Made by a program: the position numbers and the translations under genes. From an uncultured bacterium (GTDB lineage Bacteria; Bacillota; Clostridia; Lachnospirales; Lachnospiraceae): DNA of 10,193 nucleotides. The notes beneath the pieces were generated by a model, which worked only from the letters and a program-made list of their open reading frames with translations, was not told the DNA's origin and ran no database searches. The stretch lies in the NCBI GenBank assembly GCA_947086625.1, contig CAMTZV010000013.1, positions 1 through 10,193 on the forward strand. Direction: 5' to 3'. Position 1 is the first letter of the stretch, and every line of letters begins with the position of its first letter. Positions 7,002 to 10,193 of this stretch are shown here, piece after piece.

Positions 7002-7051
7002 CGTCCCGGAGGCTACAGGGACAAGGGCACGCAGCGCTATGTTCCCCGCAC

Positions 7052-7095
7052 AAAATAGTCGTTTCACTTTGAAAAAAGTGGACGGCTATTTTTTT
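7052..7095 (+). terminator. Rho-independent terminator after array and cas operon
   Basis: AAAATAGTCG (7052-7061) pairs with CGGCTATTTT (7083-7092) with one T-G wobble, and CACTT (7065-7069) pairs with AAGTG (7076-7080) across a small internal loop. The stem runs straight into seven T residues (7089-7095), and another T-rich run follows at 7100-7106. This is a convincing + strand terminator for the cas operon, or for the array if that is read rightward. On the other strand the tail is only four T, so leftward termination would be weaker. Confidence 0.85.
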
Positions 7096-7160
7096 GCTCT
7101 TTTTTTACCCCCCTCCGAAGCGCGCATTCCGGGCATGGTATAACTGTATTGCGCAAGGGA

Positions 7161-7240
7161 AATGCCGAAGCATTACAAAAGGAGAACGGAAACGTTTATA
7201 TAGGCAGAACGCAGAGCGAAGGCTGCGGCGGATCAGGAGG
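7161..7240 (+). promoter_or_regulatory. Leader region of signal peptidase gene with two hairpins and Shine-Dalgarno
   Basis: AATGC (7161-7165) and GCATT (7170-7174) form a hairpin with a CGAA loop. About 35 bases later CGCAG (7210-7214) and CTGCG (7223-7227) form a second stem whose loop is AGCGAAGG. AGGAGG at 7235-7240 is the ribosome site of the signal peptidase gene. A very similar arrangement precedes the J-domain gene (7833-7895), including the shared decamer GAGCGAAGGC (7214-7223 here). A promoter must lie between the terminator at 7095 and here, but I see no clear -35/-10 pair. What the hairpins do is unknown. Confidence 0.4.
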
Positions 7241-7248
7241 AGACAGTG

Positions 7249-7800
7249 ATGAAAAAGGTGAAAAAATTTGTGAATAAGGTGCTTGAAAATGTATGGATCT
7301 TGCTGCTCGGATATGCTGCGATTGCATTGATCGCGATCCTGTTATTCCATACGGTATTATCGATTTCCTATATCCCGTCCGGGAGCATGGAAAATACCCT
7401 CATGCCCGGAGACGTTGTAGTCTCATCCTGCTTTCATCTGGATGAGGAGCATATCGAGCGCTACGATATACTGATATTTGAGCCGTCGTTTCAAAAGGAT
7501 GCTCTCTATATAAAGAGGGTCATCGGCCTTCCGGGGGAGACCATCGAGGTAAAGGATGGGAAGGTTTTTGCGGATGGTGCGGAGCTGGACGCCTCGTTTG
7601 TAAACGGAACCCAGAACTGCAACGCGGACGGCGTGTGGAAGGTTCCCGACGGATGCCTGTTCTTTTTAGGCGACAACCGGAACAACAGCGCGGATTCGCG
7701 CTATTGGGAGGGGGACGCGGCATTTGTCCCGATCGGGAATGTGAAGGGCCAGGCGCAAATGGTTCTCCTGCCGTTTTCGCGGCTGCAGCGGATCGGCTGA
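7249..7800 (+). CDS. lepB: Type I signal peptidase (S26 family)
   Basis: This 183-residue enzyme cleaves signal peptides from exported proteins on the outer face of the membrane. One membrane segment (about 15-38) follows a Lys-rich N-terminus, as in Gram-positive signal peptidases. The Ser/Lys dyad is visible: Ser46 in YIPSGSMENTLMPGD (41-55; box B) and Lys89 in YIKRVIGLPGE (87-97; boxes C/D). FLGDNRNNSADSRYW (139-153) is box E. ATG 7249 is chosen over GTG 7246 because it is eight bases from AGGAGG at 7235-7240; the GTG would add one Met only. It is preceded by a terminator and its own leader, so it begins a new transcription unit. Cys124 and Cys61 are on the external side. Its substrates cannot be told from sequence; the genes after it include a small membrane protein. 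Confidence 0.95.
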   Translation: MKKVKKFVNKVLENVWILLLGYAAIALIAILLFHTVLSISYIPSGSMENTLMPGDVVVSSCFHLDEEHIERYDILIFEPSFQKDALYIKRVIGLPGETIEVKDGKVFADGAELDASFVNGTQNCNADGVWKVPDGCLFFLGDNRNNSADSRYWEGDAAFVPIGNVKGQAQMVLLPFSRLQRIG

Positions 7801-7826
7801 AACATACGGGCTATTGGATGGAGGAG

Positions 7827-7895
7827 GAAGGCAAAATGCGAAGCATTTTCTTGCATGCCTTCCGACGACATGCCCGCGAGCGAAGGCGAACGGGC
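7827..7895 (+). promoter_or_regulatory. Structured element ahead of the J-domain gene with mutually exclusive pairings
   Basis: AAAATGC (7833-7839) and GCATTTT (7843-7849) form a perfect hairpin with a GAA loop, nested inside GAAGGCA (7827-7833) paired with TGCCTTC (7856-7862). GCCCG (7872-7876) and CGGGC (7891-7895) form a second stem. The segment GCCTTC (7857-7862) can pair instead with a second GAAGGC (7882-7887), which lies in the loop of the second stem, so two folds compete. The loop carries GAGCGAAGGC (7878-7887), also present upstream of the signal peptidase gene. The Shine-Dalgarno AAGGAGG (7906-7912) follows. An ATG at 7836 with its own purine run is buried in the first stem, which argues against its use as the start. 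Confidence 0.45.
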
Positions 7896-7919
7896 GCTAC
7901 CTTGGAAGGAGGGAGCAGA

Positions 7920-8759
7920 ATGGGTATTGCAATCGATAAGCTGCCCTACAGCGTGCAGAGGGAGGCCCGAAGGTTTACAGAAGGGGAGCTCAGACGGCTG
8001 TGCAGGCGGGTCGAGGAGCCGGAGGTATGGGGGCATATCGGGGCGCTTGGGATAGGAAGGCACATGATTTCCCTTGGCGGAAGCGGGATCCGCTTCAAAA
8101 ATATAAGGAGAATCAGCCTGAATTTCCATCCGCTGCGGGAGGGCGGGCGGCCGGGAACCGTGGTTGGTAAGGCAACTCTTGTACTGGAGCTGGCCCGGCC
8201 CCACGTGCTGATCGAGGAGCCCTTGTTTTTCGAGGATATTGCGGTTTTTTACCGGATCAGTCAAAAGGAGATCGCTTATCGGTATCCGCGGCAGGCGGAA
8301 TGGGTGGTCGGGATGCTCCAGGAATGCCTGGAACAGAAAGTCCGTGATCTGACGCCGTACCGGGAGGAGATCTGCCGCATGATCCGGGAATACGAAGCCG
8401 AAAAAATGGCGGAGGAAATCAGAAGAAGGGCATGGGAGGCAGGAAGGAGGGAGGAGGCCGCAAGAAGGGCGCAGAGAGCCAGGGAGGAGGCCAGAAGAAG
8501 GGAACAGGAGGCCAGAAGAAGGGAAGAAAAAAGAAGAGAGGAGGAGTCCGGGAAAAAAGAAAGCAGGAGCGGCAGGGATGCTGCGTGGGAGCGCGCAAGG
8601 GATATCTTTCAGGTTGGGAAGCAGTACACGCGAAGCGAATTAAAGGCAAAACGGCGGAGCCTGCTGAAAAAGTATCATCCGGATGCGGGCGGAAGCGTGG
8701 AAATGGCCCAGAAAATAAATATGGCATATGATCTGCTTGTACGGTATGCGGCGGCCTGA
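7920..8759 (+). CDS. J-domain protein with Arg/Glu-rich coiled coil
   Basis: This 279-residue protein has no signal peptide or membrane segment and should be cytosolic. Residues 1-150 form an unrecognised domain. Residues 155-215 are a highly charged Arg/Glu helix, probably a coiled coil, with heptad-length repeats (EEARRRE, QEARRRE). Residues 222-279 are a compact J-domain: a first helix AAWERARDIFQ, helix II RSELKAKRRSLLKKY, the HPD motif (His253-Pro254-Asp255) and helix III EMAQKINMAYDLLVRY. J-domains recruit and stimulate Hsp70 (DnaK) ATPase; a C-terminal J-domain without G/F or zinc regions is class C, so the N-terminal part likely picks the client. ATG 7920 has AAGGAGG seven bases upstream. 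ATG 7836 in the same frame also has GAGGAGG but would add an Arg-rich, low-likelihood N-terminus from within a hairpin. It ends 20 bases before the next gene. Confidence 0.85.
   Translation: MGIAIDKLPYSVQREARRFTEGELRRLCRRVEEPEVWGHIGALGIGRHMISLGGSGIRFKNIRRISLNFHPLREGGRPGTVVGKATLVLELARPHVLIEEPLFFEDIAVFYRISQKEIAYRYPRQAEWVVGMLQECLEQKVRDLTPYREEICRMIREYEAEKMAEEIRRRAWEAGRREEAARRAQRAREEARRREQEARRREEKRREEESGKKESRSGRDAAWERARDIFQVGKQYTRSELKAKRRSLLKKYHPDAGGSVEMAQKINMAYDLLVRYAAA
8486..8525 (+). repeat. 21-bp period purine-rich repeat inside the J-domain gene
   Basis: A perfect 19-base unit (GGAGGCCAGAAGAAGGGAA) occurs at 8486-8504 and 8507-8525, giving a period of 21 bases, or seven codons, in the coiled-coil region. 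The wider stretch 8425-8560 is almost entirely purine on this strand with weaker copies. It looks like in-frame slippage expansion of a charged heptad, and it could vary in length between strains. Confidence 0.75.
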
Positions 8760-8779
8760 AATGCAGAGGGAGGATGGTT

Positions 8780-9229
8780 ATGATCATGCTGTGGATTCGC
8801 AAAAAAATATATGTGGCGGCGGATAAATTAAGGAGCGGAAGGGAGTATCGCATATGGCTTGCCTGGGGGCTGTTCCTCCTGTTTCTTGCGGCGGATGTCT
8901 GGATTGTCTGGCCGATTGAGTGCCGGGACGATTTGCTGGATGCGGTGCTTACGGCCTGCGTTGCGGTATATGCGGCGGTAAAGCTCAGCAGAGCGGTGTT
9001 TGAGAATGTTCTGGAAGGCATATGCAGGAGCTGCTGGTATGCGGCGAATGTGTACGATTTGTGCATGCTGGCGCGTGTTCGCATCGGGGATGAGCATGGA
9101 AACGGTGCAGTCCATGCACAAAGCGGGGATGCCGGGCCCGGTATTGCGTATTTTCTCGAACAGGAGCAGACGAAGTCACTCTACCATGCGGTTCCGGTCA
9201 GGAATGCGAAGGGAATGTGGAGGATGTAA
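8780..9229 (+). CDS. Small membrane protein of unknown function
   Basis: I do not recognise this 149-residue protein. A basic N-terminus (residues 6-24) is followed by two hydrophobic helices, about IWLAWGLFLLFLAADVWIVW (25-44) and LLDAVLTACVAVYAAVKLS (52-70), separated by a short loop with Glu-Cys-Arg-Asp-Asp. The remaining 80 residues are soluble and include four Cys (about 59-95 region and before). The positive N-terminus suggests an N-in, C-in hairpin. ATG 8780 is chosen because GAGGGAGG at 8766-8773 is six bases upstream; ATG 8774 would abut the ribosome site, and ATG 8786 is also possible. It lies 20 bases after the J-domain gene and its stop overlaps the Shine-Dalgarno of the next gene, so all are likely one operon. 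Confidence 0.7.
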   Translation: MIMLWIRKKIYVAADKLRSGREYRIWLAWGLFLLFLAADVWIVWPIECRDDLLDAVLTACVAVYAAVKLSRAVFENVLEGICRSCWYAANVYDLCMLARVRIGDEHGNGAVHAQSGDAGPGIAYFLEQEQTKSLYHAVPVRNAKGMWRM

Positions 9230-9242
9230 AGGAGGACAGAAA

Positions 9243-10031
9243 ATGACAAAAATTGGTACGTTTTTAAAAAACCAGAGCCGGAAAAAGAGGGACAGAAAAC
9301 GAGAGGCTGCCGTTGACCAAAGGATAGCGGATTTTTACAGGGCAGTTGCCAATGATGAGAAATGCAATACGGAGGAAAGCCGGAACGAGGCGGCCCGGGT
9401 GATGGAAGACCTTCTTGATGCCATGGGAGCTTCACCGATCGGACAGATGCTGGATGCATTTGCAGATGACATGGGGACGGTATTTAAGGATCGTTACCGG
9501 AATATCTTTGCATCGGCGCCTTCCTCGCCGCTTCCCCGGATCCGGTATTTTTGCGGGGTACTGCTTGAGCTGGCGCCGTTCACGGCCGGGGAAGACCAGC
9601 AGGTGAAGTATTTTGCTCTGAGCGATTTCCGGAATGTACTTTCCGGCGGAATCGAAGGCGCCGTCGCTGAGTGGACGAAGTCTGATACGGAGGCAGGGAC
9701 GGTATATTCGCAGCTCGAACCGGAATATCCATTTTATGAAATGGACTTCAATGAGGACAATATGGGGACAGTGCTCGGAGAGATCCTTACAAAGCTCAGA
9801 TCCATTGACCCGATGGAAAGCGAAGGGAAGAAAAAGGAGTTCATCTGGGAACTGCTGAGGCTGTCTGAAGTGGGCTTTCGGATGCAGTTTGCAGTCTGCG
9901 ACGTCCTTGGAAAGAGGATAGCTGCCGGATATCCGTTACCCGGATGTGATGAGATCCGGGGATGGATGCCGGACTTTCTGGCAGAAGACCATTTGCTGCA
10001 GCAGGACTTGCGAGGAGATTCTTCCATATGA
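9243..10031 (+). CDS. Uncharacterised 262-residue soluble protein
   Basis: I do not recognise a family. The first 22 residues are strongly basic (NQSRKKRDRKRE), and the rest is acidic and mixed helical, with no signal peptide or membrane segment. Possible landmarks are helix EEARVMEDLLDAMG-like 48-62 (ARVMEDLLDAMG at 51-62), RIRYFCGVLLELAPF (99-113) and a Trp-rich acidic C-terminal part. ATG 9243 has a perfect AAAGGAGG (9228-9235) seven bases upstream; the open frame extends back to 9000 but that portion lies over the preceding gene. The stop overlaps the ATG of the next gene (ATGA), so the two products are probably partners or are needed together. The membrane, J-domain and signal peptidase genes upstream are spaced as one operon. 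Confidence 0.75.
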   Translation: MTKIGTFLKNQSRKKRDRKREAAVDQRIADFYRAVANDEKCNTEESRNEAARVMEDLLDAMGASPIGQMLDAFADDMGTVFKDRYRNIFASAPSSPLPRIRYFCGVLLELAPFTAGEDQQVKYFALSDFRNVLSGGIEGAVAEWTKSDTEAGTVYSQLEPEYPFYEMDFNEDNMGTVLGEILTKLRSIDPMESEGKKKEFIWELLRLSEVGFRMQFAVCDVLGKRIAAGYPLPGCDEIRGWMPDFLAEDHLLQQDLRGDSSI

Positions 10032-10193
10032 AAAAACAACATACCGATGAACAGACAGCCGCCCGGACATACCGGTTTGCGTTTGGCACCGACGAAAATC
10101 TCTACACATTTTCTTTTAAAGGGATGATTCCGGAGTCGGAAATCCACAGGATGCTTGGGGCATTCCGCCATACTCTCTATGCAGAATGCGGCG
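10028..10193 (+). CDS. Uncharacterised protein, N-terminal fragment (cut by window edge)
   Basis: This frame starts at ATG 10028, overlapping the stop of the preceding gene by ATGA, with GAGGAG at 10012-10017 ten bases upstream, and stays open to the right edge. Fifty-five residues are visible, starting MKKQHTDEQTAARTYRFAFG and continuing through a strand-like TYRFAFGTDENLYTFSFKG and the helix SEIHRMLGAFRHTLYAE. The pattern (two strands, then a helix) is real-protein-like, but the fragment is too short to place. Confidence 0.65.
   Translation, partial: MKKQHTDEQTAARTYRFAFGTDENLYTFSFKGMIPESEIHRMLGAFRHTLYAECG

Noticed and set aside
7139..7203. Promoter for the signal peptidase operon (TATAAC at 7139, TTGCGC at 7149, TTTATATAGG near 7195)
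   Set aside because: None of these pairs with an acceptable partner box at 16-18 bases spacing, so no promoter is listed.
7855..8055. Small open frame in another frame over the J-domain gene start
   Set aside because: It overlaps the structured leader and the J-domain coding region, lacks a ribosome site and resembles nothing known.
8432..8731. Gly/Lys-rich open frame of 99 residues
   Set aside because: It is an out-of-frame reading of the purine-rich coiled-coil repeat in the J-domain gene.

Overview
The window holds the back part of a type III-D CRISPR-Cas effector operon, a very small degenerate CRISPR array, and then an unrelated-looking operon of a signal peptidase, a J-domain protein and uncharacterised proteins. 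All genes are on the + strand. Strong AGGAGG-type ribosome sites at nearly every start, ATGA stop/start overlaps, moderately GC-rich codon use and the protein styles suggest a Bacillota (Clostridia/Lachnospiraceae-like) genome or metagenomic contig. That assignment is inference.

Region 1 (1-6725) is one tightly packed operon: the C-terminal part of Cas10 with an AGDD palm motif; a single-domain Cas7 with a Csm3-like catalytic-site Asp; Csx10 (Cas5 of III-D), which is split between two overlapping reading frames and carries a C-terminal extension that may be the Cas11 small subunit; a 454-residue protein with two Cas7 domains (Cas7-2x); a small Csx19; and a 639-residue TIGR03986-family RAMP protein whose Cas7 fold appears interrupted by a large insertion. 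This parts list matches the known III-Dv complex (Cas10, Cas7-5-11, Cas7-2x, Csx19, Cas7-insertion), except that Cas7 and Cas5-11 are separate genes lying in the same order as in the fusion. No cas1, cas2, cas6 or CARF-domain effector is present here.

Region 2 (6726-7248) has no protein gene. It holds a GC hairpin, a CRISPR array of three non-identical 37-nt repeats and two 37-nt spacers (6817-7001), a strong rho-independent terminator (7052-7095), and the untranslated region of the next operon.

Region 3 (7249-10193) starts with type I signal peptidase, followed by a protein with an Arg/Glu-rich coiled coil and a C-terminal J-domain, a small two-helix membrane protein, an uncharacterised 262-residue protein and the start of another gene overlapping its stop codon. 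The signal peptidase and J-domain genes are each preceded by a similar pair of hairpins (an AATGC..GCATT stem, then a GC stem whose loop carries GAGCGAAGGC or most of it). That looks like a duplicated structured leader element. The window shows no functional link between region 3 and the CRISPR system.
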